From Sphingobacterium puteale (GTDB taxonomy: Bacteria > Bacteroidota > Bacteroidia > Sphingobacteriales > Sphingobacteriaceae), in assembly GCF_003627955.1 (NCBI RefSeq), contig NZ_RBWS01000019.1, positions 93,826 to 157,825 on the forward strand: a stretch of DNA of 64,000 bases, given 5' to 3'. Of the stretch, positions 1 to 8,644 are shown in pieces. Numbering within the stretch: the stretch's first letter is position 1; each line of letters starts with the position of its first letter. Under the pieces are notes generated by a model, which was given only the letters and a program-made list of their open reading frames with translations, searched no databases and was not told the DNA's origin. The position numbers were made by a program, and so were the translations under genes.

Positions 1-560
1 GAGATGTATGGGCGTTTGGCGAAATTCGGGTATTGACACTTGCCATCGGGAGTGATACGATTTGTGCATGAGGAGCATTAACGCTGAATTGTCGCTACAG
101 CATGGCGACAATTCGGCGTTAACTTTTGTCCTCCGGTGTCCATTTCCAGACCGACACCCACTGCATTATAATAGCGCTGACCACTCACTTCCTCGCGATA
201 TTTTTTATTTGATGATTTTCCGGAAAGGAAATATATAGTCTGCGACAAGCGCCATCCGATTACTGACTTTGACCCCGACCGCCAATCCCAAGTGCAAAGA
301 GATCATTTTGGTCATTGTACGCTATATAATTCCGATGAAGATAAGAAGGGACAACAGTCAGTGATAATTTCGAACTGAATTTTCGCGCAATGATCAGCTG
401 CGTTACATGGCATAGCCGGTCACTGAATCCTGTGAAACTTGCCGCCGACTGCTTATTCTCGGCTGCACCCATAGCTGATACCGTCGTACTTCCAAAAAAT
501 GCAATGGACACCGATATCCTGTTGTCGACCGTATGCTCGATAAACCGGGATTACTTGGTA
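1..560 (-). pseudogene. Decayed beta-barrel protein gene (DUF5777-like)
   Basis: No intact gene is present, but the minus strand shows broken pieces of one protein in successive frames. Reading down from about 560 there is RFIEHTVDNRISVSIAFFGS, then VPSYLHRNYIAYNDQNDLFALGIGGR near 300-360, then in another frame VKVSNRMALVADYIFPFRK near 210-280, and in a third frame YYNAVGVGLEMDTGGQ near 130-190. The order and the motifs (HRN...NDLFA.G.GGR, then Y.N...G.ETGG) match my memory of DUF5777 outer-membrane beta-barrel proteins of Bacteroidota. At least two frameshifts separate the pieces, and a palindrome sits where the C-terminal strand should continue. The 3' end may run out of the window. The family call rests on remembered motifs, so confidence is moderate; that the region is broken is clear. 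Confidence 0.5.
78..122. repeat. Long hairpin (18-bp palindrome arms)
   Basis: Arms at 78-95 (ttaacgctgaattgtcgc) and 105-122 are reverse complements except for one position that allows a G-T pair; the loop is 9 bases (96-104). The hairpin lies inside the decayed beta-barrel gene and is not followed by a T-run on the plus strand. It could be a REP-like palindromic insertion or a terminator relic. Confidence 0.7.
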
Positions 561-680
561 CGGTGAAAAACGTGGTGGAAGCAAAACCATAGCCTTCCTC
601 GGGTAGTTTTCAGTAGGAGGTTTATCAAGACGTATTGCTGTTTTTAAGATAAATGTTATTTTCGTATAAACGAAAGAAAT

Positions 681-1607
681 ATGAGTATAGCATTGATACT
701 GAATAGCGGCCGAGCCGAAGAATGGAAGCTCGAAATCAATAAGCATTTGCCTGAAACAAGAGTCGAGATCTATCCGGATATCCAAAACTATGATGAGGTC
801 GAGTTTGCGCTTTGCTGGAAGCCTGAGGCGGGTTATTATGCTCATTTTCCCAATTTAAAAGTGATCCAGTCTGGGGGAGCTGGGATCGATCATTTATTTC
901 CTGAAACCATTCCCTCACATATTCACACCTGTAGGATTGTAGATCACATGCTAAAAAGCGATATGTTTGAACATGTTTTGACCTGTGTGATGCATTCAAT
1001 GAAGAATTTTTCAGCCTATTCTACAGAAAAGAGGAAAAGACATTGGCATCCCCTAGTGTATAAGTCCATTGGTCAAACGTGTGTAACAGTTTTAGGATTA
1101 GGTGAAATAGGGGGGGATGTCGCCGAAAGATTGGCTCAGCTAGGTTTCAAGGTTAATGGTTGGTCCAATTCTCCAAAAAATATACAGGGGGTAATTTCTT
1201 TTACAGGTATCGCAGGACTTAGTTCAGCAGTTGAGCAGACGGATTTTATTGTGAACGTTTTGCCATTGACTGATGCCACCCGCGGAATTTTGAATCATGA
1301 GTTTTTCTCCTTTTGCCCGATGGGAACTGTTTTACTTAACGTTGGTAGGGGCGCCCATCTTGTGGATGACGATTTAATAGAAGCCATCGACAAAGGACAG
1401 ATTGCCGGCGCTTACCTCGATGTGTTTCAACAAGAACCATTGCCCAAAGAGCATCCATTTTGGAATTGCAGCTCTATTTTTATAACACCTCATGTCGCGA
1501 GTAGGACAAATATTGGCTCTTCGGTCTTGCAATTGGTGGATAATTATAGAAGAATGGCTGCTGGGCAACCTTTGCTCAACGAAGTTTCCTTAAAAAAGGG
1601 TTATTAG
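681..1607 (+). CDS. D-isomer 2-hydroxyacid dehydrogenase, GhrA-like
   Basis: 308 residues, cytoplasmic, no signal peptide. The family reduces 2-oxoacids such as glyoxylate or hydroxypyruvate with NAD(P)H, and the length fits the GhrA (glyoxylate/hydroxypyruvate reductase A) branch. The Rossmann motif is VLGLGEIGGDVAERLAQLGF at about residues 137-156. The catalytic triad of the superfamily is in place with usual spacing: Arg223 in NVGRGA, Glu252 in QQEPLP and His271 in TPHVAS. The N-terminal substrate-binding half includes the GAGIDHLF segment around residues 67-74. The gene stands alone: a decayed gene lies on each side and neither neighbour suggests a pathway. The substrate cannot be read from the sequence. 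Confidence 0.88.
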   Translation: MSIALILNSGRAEEWKLEINKHLPETRVEIYPDIQNYDEVEFALCWKPEAGYYAHFPNLKVIQSGGAGIDHLFPETIPSHIHTCRIVDHMLKSDMFEHVLTCVMHSMKNFSAYSTEKRKRHWHPLVYKSIGQTCVTVLGLGEIGGDVAERLAQLGFKVNGWSNSPKNIQGVISFTGIAGLSSAVEQTDFIVNVLPLTDATRGILNHEFFSFCPMGTVLLNVGRGAHLVDDDLIEAIDKGQIAGAYLDVFQQEPLPKEHPFWNCSSIFITPHVASRTNIGSSVLQLVDNYRRMAAGQPLLNEVSLKKGY

Positions 1608-1749
1608 AAATCTGTGCTGCCCACAGAGGTTTCACCTTCCCCTTTCGGTTCACTATGGCAGCTGACGGACTAGGAGCAATTTTTGCGCAGGAAAAATAAA
1701 AGCATTGTTTCCATTGGCTAGCAAATTTGATAGAGTCTGTTCTATTATT

Positions 1750-2402
1750 TCAATAGTTGCGTAAGTCTTCCATATATTTTAAGACGGGATTTTCTGCTTT
1801 ACGTACACGCCTCGGAAGATTATTATTTTTGATATGACGTAGAGGACCAAATACTACCATACGCAAATATGCCATAAAATCGAGGGCTTCAATATATTCA
1901 CCTCTTCCAATTTTTGTTAGCCCATAGTGTAACTAGGTCCAAAATCTGTCTTCGATCCATTGGAAGTCAGAAACCGGAAATTGTGCATATTACTTTTTGT
2001 AAAATATTGTCGGTATCTAATAGAATAATAGGATCTTCAATCCTGATGCAAAATTCCTCAAGAGTGACAAACTTAATATTTACGTGTAATAGAGGGGCGT
2101 CATATAAACAGATTAACAATCTTTTTTCGCCTACATGTTCACCTGGTAAAGCCGACAAGAGATTGCCAAAGAGGCTAGCATATTCGACCATCCGTGAGCT
2201 GTCGGCGTTCAGATCCTCTTTGGTGACTATAACCAGGTCCAGATCAGACCACTTATCAATTTGACTGGTTAGCCAGGAGCCAGCGACTGCTAATCCAATA
2301 ATATTCCGATCTCTTTTTAAGACCTGAACAACATTTTTGCAAATACTCTCTGCATAATATCTGTTTTGAATACCAATATAATGCTTTTTTGTCCGTGATT
2401 AT
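1750..2402 (-). pseudogene. Broken nucleotidyltransferase-domain gene
   Basis: The minus strand encodes a recognisable nucleotidyltransferase-fold protein in pieces. From about 2400 one frame reads NRYYAESICKNVVQVL, then GLAVAGSWLTSQIDKWSDLD followed by LVIVTKED, the GS(x)nDxD metal-binding signature of the Pol-beta/aminoglycoside nucleotidyltransferase fold, then HVNIKFVTLEEFCIRIEDP, stopping near 1967. The C-terminal part continues in a different frame as WIEDRFWT-stop-LHYGLTKIGRGEYIEALDF and ends in YMEDLRNY with a TGA at 1750-1752. So there is a frameshift near 1950-1970 and an in-frame TAG near 1925, and no ATG at the 5' end, where an in-frame TAA precedes the open frame. The active-site residues survive but the protein cannot be made whole. 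Its original target is unknown. Confidence 0.8.
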
Positions 2403-2766
2403 AATACAAATGGGTCGGAATCCAGCTCAAAATAATGAGATGGTAGGTGATATTATCATCAATAAACATTGATTTTCTTAGACGTATAAGAGCACCTTGT
2501 GGAGAGCGGATTGTACGCGTGCGAACAAAATGTTTCTAAACTGTTCGAATCCGCACATCTCCTTTTTTAGAAAAAAACCTTGAAAAAACCATTATTCGAC
2601 CTAGAAGCCATAAATGGACTTATTTCGGCTCATGGTATAGTATTTGGCATGCAGGTGATAAAACCTTTCAAAGATCATTGGCCTAAAGTCCATAGGTTAC
2701 ATGCATATTAGATAGGAGTTTTGAATTAAAAGATAAGAACAATATAACTAACAAAATAAAGACATT
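2403..2766. other. Intergenic stretch with leader of the NTF2-like gene
   Basis: I see no gene in these 364 bases. The last 45 bases (gataagaacaatataact..., ending aaaataaagacatt before the ATG) resemble the leader of the paralog at 10201-10243 and so are probably its untranslated leader. No clear TAnnTTTG element was found; a gagttttg near 2716-2723 is a near match. Confidence 0.4.
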
Positions 2767-3213
2767 ATGAAAGCATTCGCAAAAACATTTGTAGCAGCAA
2801 CCTTAATCGCCATATCTGCATTCGCTATGGCAGCAGAAGGACCTGGCTCAAGATCAAAGGAAGAAAGCGTGAATCTTTCCACAGCAGACTTCGCCCTTGA
2901 TCACTATGTTACGGTAACGACGAAGGGTGAATCAGCGGGCGTAGAGCGGTTGTTTGCTGAGGATTTTAGTCAAAAGATACAGGCTTCCAGTATATTGACC
3001 TACGGGCGTAATGCAGTGATCCAATCATTGAAAAATCAAAATGGAGAAATTCTGAACTGCAAAGTGAATATCAAGATCGTCGAAAAATCGGCAGATTATA
3101 TGATTGTAAAAATTACACTGAAATTTGAAAACTTTAGCATGACTGACCTTGCGACCTTTGCCTACGAAAATGATGGTTGGAAGGTTTTCAGATCATTTCA
3201 TTCGTATAAATAA
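2767..3213 (+). CDS. Secreted NTF2-like small protein (family copy 1, intact)
   Basis: 148 residues with an N-terminal signal peptide (MKAFAKTFVAATLIAISAFA, cleavage probably after AMA). The mature part of about 125 residues looks like an NTF2/SnoaL-type cone-fold protein: a helix with DFALDHYVTVTTKGES, VERLFAEDFSQKIQA, then beta strands ending in LKFENFSMTDLATFAYENDGWKV. This is the lumazine-binding/NTF2-like pattern common in Bacteroidota periplasmic proteins; no catalytic residues can be assigned. It is the only fully intact member of a family present four times in the window (others at 5414, 10373 and 26634). The copy at 10373 is close in sequence (VERLFAEDFSQKIQ here, VEQLFAEDFKQKIQ there). 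The 3' hairpin seen after the other copies is degenerate here. Function unknown; probably periplasmic. Confidence 0.75.
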   Translation: MKAFAKTFVAATLIAISAFAMAAEGPGSRSKEESVNLSTADFALDHYVTVTTKGESAGVERLFAEDFSQKIQASSILTYGRNAVIQSLKNQNGEILNCKVNIKIVEKSADYMIVKITLKFENFSMTDLATFAYENDGWKVFRSFHSYK

Positions 3214-3273
3214 GAGTTATTCCTTACAGATATATAAGTTGTATGGCCAGGTCGTAAGAAGTGGTTTTTATTT

Positions 3274-5334
3274 TTATTGTCGGGTTTTGTCTTCTTCAAG
3301 CCTAAGTATAAAATCTAAATATGTCTTTTTCTTTGAGAAATAGATATCATCTAGTAATCTTTTATATTCTGCAATCGCTTGGAGCAAAATTTGAAGGTTT
3401 TCCTCTTTGTACTCATCTACATTAAAGTATAGTAAGTCCGTATTGATGTATTTATTGAGTGTTGACAATAAGGTTGCATCCATTGGGGGCTGTATGTTTT
3501 CCTGTAGTGATAGAAGATTGGACAATCTCTTTTTGAAAGATACTTCCCTTCTTTTGAGATCACTCACTCTCGCTTCAATTTCTCCAAATGGCAGAGTCTG
3601 AAAGAAAAATGCCGTGTTTTCGTTCATATCATCGTATATCATTTGAGATTCATCAAATGTTTTGTGGAAAGCTTCAAAATCGTCATATTTCTGATCAAAT
3701 TCTTCCTTACGCTCCTGTGCGATGGATAATCGTAGAAAGTAATGATGTATTTGATAATTATAACTATCTACCTGACGTGTTATATCCAGGATGTCATTCT
3801 CAATTTTTATCAAGAGTTCATCGGCATCGATATCCCGATATTTTTTTCCATCATAATCGAAGGTTTTTAATTTGATGTCTCCCTTTTGTATGGCTTCCAC
3901 GATATGCTTGTCACTTTTTAGACTGTTGAGTTCATATAATGACTCGATTTTACGATCTGCAAACAATTCGTCAAATGTCAGCTCTTCAAGTTCTTCAGCA
4001 GTAGCTAAGTCTCCCTTTAGTAGAGGATTGTTGTAATCATAGAAATCGTTAAATTTTGGATCGATTGTATATCTGTTGATCTGGCTTTCAAAATTATCTT
4101 TGAATTCACTAAGGTTCAAAGTTGCTGGTACCTGCTGATATTGAATATGCGAAAATAACTTCTCAGAAATTTGATCAGCTATTGCTGCACCATTTGAAAG
4201 CAAAGCAATAGCAGGTTCATTTGAAACATTGTTCTTTATGATATCAAGTTTCCACAAGGCTTTCACGCGTTCTTCATCGGTCGGATGGGAAGCCCATTGA
4301 TTTTCGAGATTCAATTTTGATTTATCATATTTTTTTAATGTTGCTAATTCGATCTGTGGGAATCCTTCTTGAACTCGATACCTAGATCTTTCCGCAAGAA
4401 GAAGCATCACACAATTCTGTTCGTGATAAATATTGTTGCTCCGGATATTTTCGCTGATTTTTCCATCGTAAAAATTAAAAATATAATTTAAAGCATGATT
4501 TGCAAAACCCAGACGCAGCAATGAGTCTGCCAAGGCTTTAGAACCTGCCACGTGAGCTGCAATTTCATCTGCATGAAATTCCATTTCCCGGGACAATGCC
4601 AGATAATTTAGGTTAACATATTTATACAAGTATTTCAGGATGTTTTGAATCTGTTGGATGATAAAGACCGATATACCGATAAAAATAGCCGAATAGCCAC
4701 TAACATTTCCCCATTTTTCAAATATATTGTCCAACGATTCATTTTTGTAAAGCATATTGTAGATAATTTGATTGACATGATAAACATAACTTCCAACTTT
4801 CATACTTTTCTGTGAAAAATGTCCGAATTCATGCGCAAGAATAGCTTTTAATTCCTGTTGAGTTACAGCATTGATCAATCCTACACCAATTTGTAGATTC
4901 TTTCTTATTGGAAGAAACATGCTCCAAAAGCTGGAATCATAAAATACTGAAGCATTCACATCGTGAGATAAAAATATTTTTTTTGGAAAGCTGGTGTCGA
5001 CTTCGCTAACAATCTGATGGATCAACAAAAATAGTTCAGGCTCATCATGCTCGGTAATTTCGGTGAGATGATCGGTATCTACTTTTGTCGAAGCGAATAT
5101 AAATTTTATAAGAAAAAATAAGACAGTAAGACCGGAGGCGAACAAACCTATACAGGCAATGGCCGTTAAGAACATCGGTTTGGAGGTAAAGACTAATAAG
5201 CCTAAAAAGGTAAAACCAATTGTTATTCCTATAGCAAATAAGAGCAGGAAAATATAGGTAAAAGCAAAAACGAAAATAGATAAAATTGTTTTGCGTGCAT
5301 GTTTTTTAAAACTTGCTGATACTTGTACTTTCAT
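3274..5334 (-). CDS. M48 family membrane zinc metallopeptidase
   Basis: 686 residues. Two or three hydrophobic segments fill residues ~14-90 (ILSIFVFAFTYIFLLLFAIG, then LFASGLTVLFFLIKFIF), followed by the peptidase domain. The zinc motif is LAHEFGHFSQ with His168, Glu169 and His172, and the third ligand is Glu252 with Asp256 in EFHADEIA, the ExxxD element of M48 peptidases. A further hydrophobic stretch (IFIGISVFIIQQIQ) lies between them. The C-terminal ~350 residues are charged and helical, with coiled-coil character near residues 520-640, and match no domain I know. M48 proteins (HtpX/Ste24/Oma1 relatives) cleave membrane or misfolded proteins; the target here is unknown. It is monocistronic and sits between two copies of the NTF2-like cassette. 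Its promoter region (5335-5413) abuts the truncated second copy. Confidence 0.85.
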   Translation of the reverse strand: MKVQVSASFKKHARKTILSIFVFAFTYIFLLLFAIGITIGFTFLGLLVFTSKPMFLTAIACIGLFASGLTVLFFLIKFIFASTKVDTDHLTEITEHDEPELFLLIHQIVSEVDTSFPKKIFLSHDVNASVFYDSSFWSMFLPIRKNLQIGVGLINAVTQQELKAILAHEFGHFSQKSMKVGSYVYHVNQIIYNMLYKNESLDNIFEKWGNVSGYSAIFIGISVFIIQQIQNILKYLYKYVNLNYLALSREMEFHADEIAAHVAGSKALADSLLRLGFANHALNYIFNFYDGKISENIRSNNIYHEQNCVMLLLAERSRYRVQEGFPQIELATLKKYDKSKLNLENQWASHPTDEERVKALWKLDIIKNNVSNEPAIALLSNGAAIADQISEKLFSHIQYQQVPATLNLSEFKDNFESQINRYTIDPKFNDFYDYNNPLLKGDLATAEELEELTFDELFADRKIESLYELNSLKSDKHIVEAIQKGDIKLKTFDYDGKKYRDIDADELLIKIENDILDITRQVDSYNYQIHHYFLRLSIAQERKEEFDQKYDDFEAFHKTFDESQMIYDDMNENTAFFFQTLPFGEIEARVSDLKRREVSFKKRLSNLLSLQENIQPPMDATLLSTLNKYINTDLLYFNVDEYKEENLQILLQAIAEYKRLLDDIYFSKKKTYLDFILRLEEDKTRQ

Positions 5335-5413
5335 AAAACGGTTAACAGTGATAATTTTTGTTAAATTGTCTGATATAAAAATAAAAAATAATATCCATTT
5401 ATTCCTAGTGACC

Positions 5414-5750
5414 TTTCAAGAGCAGACTTCGTTTTAGAGCATTATATTGCAGCAACTATCGAGGGAGAGCCGGTAGGTGTAGAACAACTTTTTGTCGAAG
5501 ATTTCAGCCAGAAGGTTCAAGCTTCCAATGCAAAGACCAACAGCGGTGAAGCGGTTGTTAAATACTTGAAAAAGAAAAGGGTAAACGCTTGGATTGCGGA
5601 GTAAATGCCAATATCATCAAAGAGTCAATTTACTATATGGTAGCCAAGGTGACAATGAAGTTTGAGAACTTTACAAAAACTGATCTCGTGATTTTGACGC
5701 GAGAAGGCGATAGCTGGAAAGTATCCAGTTCAGTCAACACTTATAAATAA
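5414..5750 (+). pseudogene. NTF2-like family copy 2, truncated and frameshifted
   Basis: The plus strand encodes a clear relative of the genes at 2767 and 10373, without signal peptide or start codon. It reads RADFVLEHYIAATIEGEPVG and VEQLFVEDFSQKVQAS, until the frame breaks after YLKKK near 5577. The next frame continues as LDCGVNANIIKESIYYMVAK, VTMKFENFTKTDLVIL and ends SSSVNTYK with TAA at 5748-5750. So one frameshift and loss of the first ~40 codons. The homology begins directly after the promoter region of the M48 gene, as if a rearrangement had cut it there. Confidence 0.85.
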
Positions 5751-5781
5751 GAGCCATCTCAAGCAAATACATATGCAGTAG

Positions 5782-5803
5782 AGCCACATTGAAAGATGTG
5801 GCT
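5782..5803 (+). terminator. Rho-independent terminator of NTF2-like cassette
   Basis: Stem agccacat (5782-5789) / atgtggct (5796-5803), 6-base loop, followed by ttttattttta. The same stem recurs after the copies at 10759 and 26793. Confidence 0.85.
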
Positions 5804-5950
5804 TTTATTTTTATTGTATCAACTTTCTTCGAGCAGTGAATATTGATTGAGTATAACACTCTTATCCGCATGGAAGTGTAACGTTATACTTTCCAGTTAT
5901 TTATAGCTGAATTAGGCCGGCAATTTTCACGAAAGTCCTCTACTAAAAAT

Positions 5951-8644
5951 TTAAAAATTATAGTCTATTCCAAAGCTTATGTACCGGGGCAAGAGCCGGT
6001 ATTCGGTGGTGGAACGCGAAACGTCTGTGAGCATGGCGTTTCTGAAAGAGCGGGTGTTAAAGATGTTTTTGGCTGTTATGTCAAAGCGGGTCTTGTATCT
6101 TTTGAGTTCGTAAAATACTGAGAAGTCCGAAAAATAATAAGTTTGGTTTTTTTGTTGGGGCATGGCTCCAAAGCGATAAGATTCGTTCTTGAGGCTGAAC
6201 TGTAGATTGTCGCCAAAGCGCAAAAAGAGATTTAAAAAAGCTTGACTATTTGTCAAGGTATTTGTCTCACCTTCCATACGGTAGCTGTTGGTTTGTAGGC
6301 TATACCCTGTATACATATTGAAGCAGGATTTCCACGAACTTCTGAACGAAAGCCCATAGTCGTATCTGTTTGTACGAATTTTCCTAAGTCCCAAGCCGAC
6401 GACGACATTTTCATAGTCGACCGTGTTGAAGCCCACATCCAACTTTAAATTTCCGTTTAGGGATTTTACAAAATAATTCAGCTCGGCCTTACCATAGGTC
6501 AGAGTTTTGTCTTTGAGTAAGCGCTGTTGCACGAGGTTAAAATTGGGGTTGAGGTCGCTTTCCGTTCCAATATAGTCAAACAGGATCTGATGCCCGATCC
6601 AGAGGTTGGTAAAAAAACGGTCGCTCATATTACCGTAGGTGTATTGAAGCGTTCCGCCCGAACTGCTCAAGGTTGCCATGTTATCCATTCCTTTAATGAA
6701 ATTGCGCACACCCGTGGTGTAATAGTTAGGTATCAGGTCGGTAAGTTTGGAGTTCTGCTGTTGAAAAAACAAATCAGTTTCCAGCCGCCCTTTGCGGTGT
6801 ATGGCCCATTTTCCCGATAGGCCGGGAGAGAGTTGCAAGCTGTTTTTGTGTTTTTGTTTCTCAAAATTAATCAGCCAGCTGTTTGCTATACCTAATTGCA
6901 GACGGGGAGTTATTTCCCAGCTGCGGTGCTTAACCGTGTATTTAGAAATGATGTTAGTCTGAAACAAGCGGAGGGTCATTTCATTAGCAAATTTTGGTGG
7001 ATACACTACCGTTTTGTTCTCCGCTTTGGGGCCAGACAGTAGCCGCAACAGGGTGTTGAGCTCTTGCTGTTGATAGGTTGAGCTCAATCCTAGCTCGAAA
7101 AAATTGCCGTTTTGTTGCCGGCTTACATAATGCGTGGTAGCTCCCAGATAGCGCAGGTTGTTGTCTATATGCTGTTGCACCTCGCTCACCGAGTTAGATC
7201 CGAAGAGGTCTTGGTAGTAATATTGATTGATACTGTAATCAACCGGCGACTGCTGGTTGATAAAGCGGACGGAGCTGACCAGCGCTTTGCGCTCGGACAG
7301 CTTATAGCTGTATGATAGGTTGTGGTTGGTGAGGTAGCCTTTGTTTTTGGTAGTTTCTAAGCTGGCTATGTTATTAAAAATCAGGGTACCCAGCTCATTG
7401 CTGTTCAGAGACCCCAGTGTACCGGTATACTTCAGTGAGGTATGGGGGCTGGGCTCGTATTGCAGTTCCACTTTGGTAAAATAATTGTCGATTTTGCGCG
7501 CAAATTCATAGTTTTCGTTTGTGGTAAATTGAATGTCTTCCAAGTTATACTCCTGTACGGTATTGCGGTAAAACGATTTTTTTGTTGGATTGGCAAAGCC
7601 CAGCCATTTGATTTTGAATGCAGCTATCGGATTTAAAATGGTATTTAATGAGATAAGCTTGTCGTTGTTGAAATTCGTGCGCCGATAATCGAAGTTGGGC
7701 AGGTTGGGTGTATTGTCAATTAGGATAGGCGTGCTTACATCCACGCCAATTTGTCCAGGTTCATTAGTCGAACCGGACTGTATAAGGTGGTTGATGCTGC
7801 TTACGGCATCGTAGCCATTATTATTGCCACTGGCCAAAAGGTAGTATTTGTTGCGCTTGCCGAAATTCATGAGGTTAGCGCTGGCTTGATAATACTTTGG
7901 GCCAGTTGGTGAGCCCTGCAATCCCACTGAACCCAGCCACTGGTTTTTGCTATCCGCTTTCAGTTGCAGATTAAGGGCGACCTTGTCCGAGTTTTCGATG
8001 CCTTTTAATTGTTTGTTACTGGAATAGCGCTGCAGTATCTGGATTTTTTCCAGCGACTGCACACTCATATTTTGCGTAAGCAGGCGGTAGCCCTTTTCAA
8101 AAAAATCGTCACCTTCGACCATGACCTTTTCCACCTCTTTTTTGCCTATTTTGATGCTGCCATCGCTACCTACGTTGATCCCTGGAATTTTGCGCAGCAA
8201 ATCTTCTACGTTGCGTTCATCGCCCTGCAAAAAAGAGCTTACCGCCAGTTCAAGGGTATCTCGGCCATTTCGGTAGGGTTGTTTGGCATGTACAATCACT
8301 TCTTGTAAGCGCTGTACACCACCGGGGCGCATTTGCACGTCAATAAGGGTGTCAGCTTGTGTTTGAGCAATAGCCAGGCTAAGCGGTTCCGAGCCAAGTG
8401 ATTTGAACTGCAAAATGAATTTTCCGCGTTGTGTGGTTTGCAAGCGGTAATTTCCCTGGCCATCACTAAAGGTGTAGGTCAGCATTCGGGAATCGTCGGC
8501 AAAGCGCAAATCAATACGTACACCGCCTAAAGGCTCGCCTTTGGCGCTGACCTTCCCATGTATGGCTACCTGTGCCTGCCCAAATATAGGCAATAGACAT
8601 AGGAAAAGCCATCCTATTCTATGCTTAATTTTTTTCCCACTCAT
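5951..8644 (-). CDS. TonB-dependent receptor-like outer membrane beta-barrel protein
   Basis: 897 residues with a signal peptide ending in GQAQ near residue 25. The mature N terminus is a carboxypeptidase-regulatory-like beta-sandwich (AIHGKVSAKGEPLGGVRIDL), followed by a plug-like region with EVIVHAKQPYRNGRDTLELA, GDERNVEDLLRKIPGINV and VEKVMVEGDDFFEKGYRLLT, then a long beta-barrel ending in the aromatic motif SFGIDYNF. This is the non-SusC class of Bacteroidota barrel proteins often encoded beside GLPGLI proteins, as here: it overlaps the upstream GLPGLI gene by 20 bases (8625-8644), so the two are co-transcribed and probably translationally coupled. It is expected in the outer membrane; its ligand is unknown. 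No SusD partner is present, which argues against glycan import. Confidence 0.85.
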   Translation of the reverse strand: MSGKKIKHRIGWLFLCLLPIFGQAQVAIHGKVSAKGEPLGGVRIDLRFADDSRMLTYTFSDGQGNYRLQTTQRGKFILQFKSLGSEPLSLAIAQTQADTLIDVQMRPGGVQRLQEVIVHAKQPYRNGRDTLELAVSSFLQGDERNVEDLLRKIPGINVGSDGSIKIGKKEVEKVMVEGDDFFEKGYRLLTQNMSVQSLEKIQILQRYSSNKQLKGIENSDKVALNLQLKADSKNQWLGSVGLQGSPTGPKYYQASANLMNFGKRNKYYLLASGNNNGYDAVSSINHLIQSGSTNEPGQIGVDVSTPILIDNTPNLPNFDYRRTNFNNDKLISLNTILNPIAAFKIKWLGFANPTKKSFYRNTVQEYNLEDIQFTTNENYEFARKIDNYFTKVELQYEPSPHTSLKYTGTLGSLNSNELGTLIFNNIASLETTKNKGYLTNHNLSYSYKLSERKALVSSVRFINQQSPVDYSINQYYYQDLFGSNSVSEVQQHIDNNLRYLGATTHYVSRQQNGNFFELGLSSTYQQQELNTLLRLLSGPKAENKTVVYPPKFANEMTLRLFQTNIISKYTVKHRSWEITPRLQLGIANSWLINFEKQKHKNSLQLSPGLSGKWAIHRKGRLETDLFFQQQNSKLTDLIPNYYTTGVRNFIKGMDNMATLSSSGGTLQYTYGNMSDRFFTNLWIGHQILFDYIGTESDLNPNFNLVQQRLLKDKTLTYGKAELNYFVKSLNGNLKLDVGFNTVDYENVVVGLGLRKIRTNRYDYGLSFRSSWKSCFNMYTGYSLQTNSYRMEGETNTLTNSQAFLNLFLRFGDNLQFSLKNESYRFGAMPQQKNQTYYFSDFSVFYELKRYKTRFDITAKNIFNTRSFRNAMLTDVSRSTTEYRLLPRYISFGIDYNF

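Noticed and set aside
1652..1672. gttcactatggcagctgacg resembles the signal-peptide end of the NTF2-like family (10365-10384), suggesting a fifth copy.
   Set aside because: Only about 20 bases match and nothing of the mature protein follows; could be chance.
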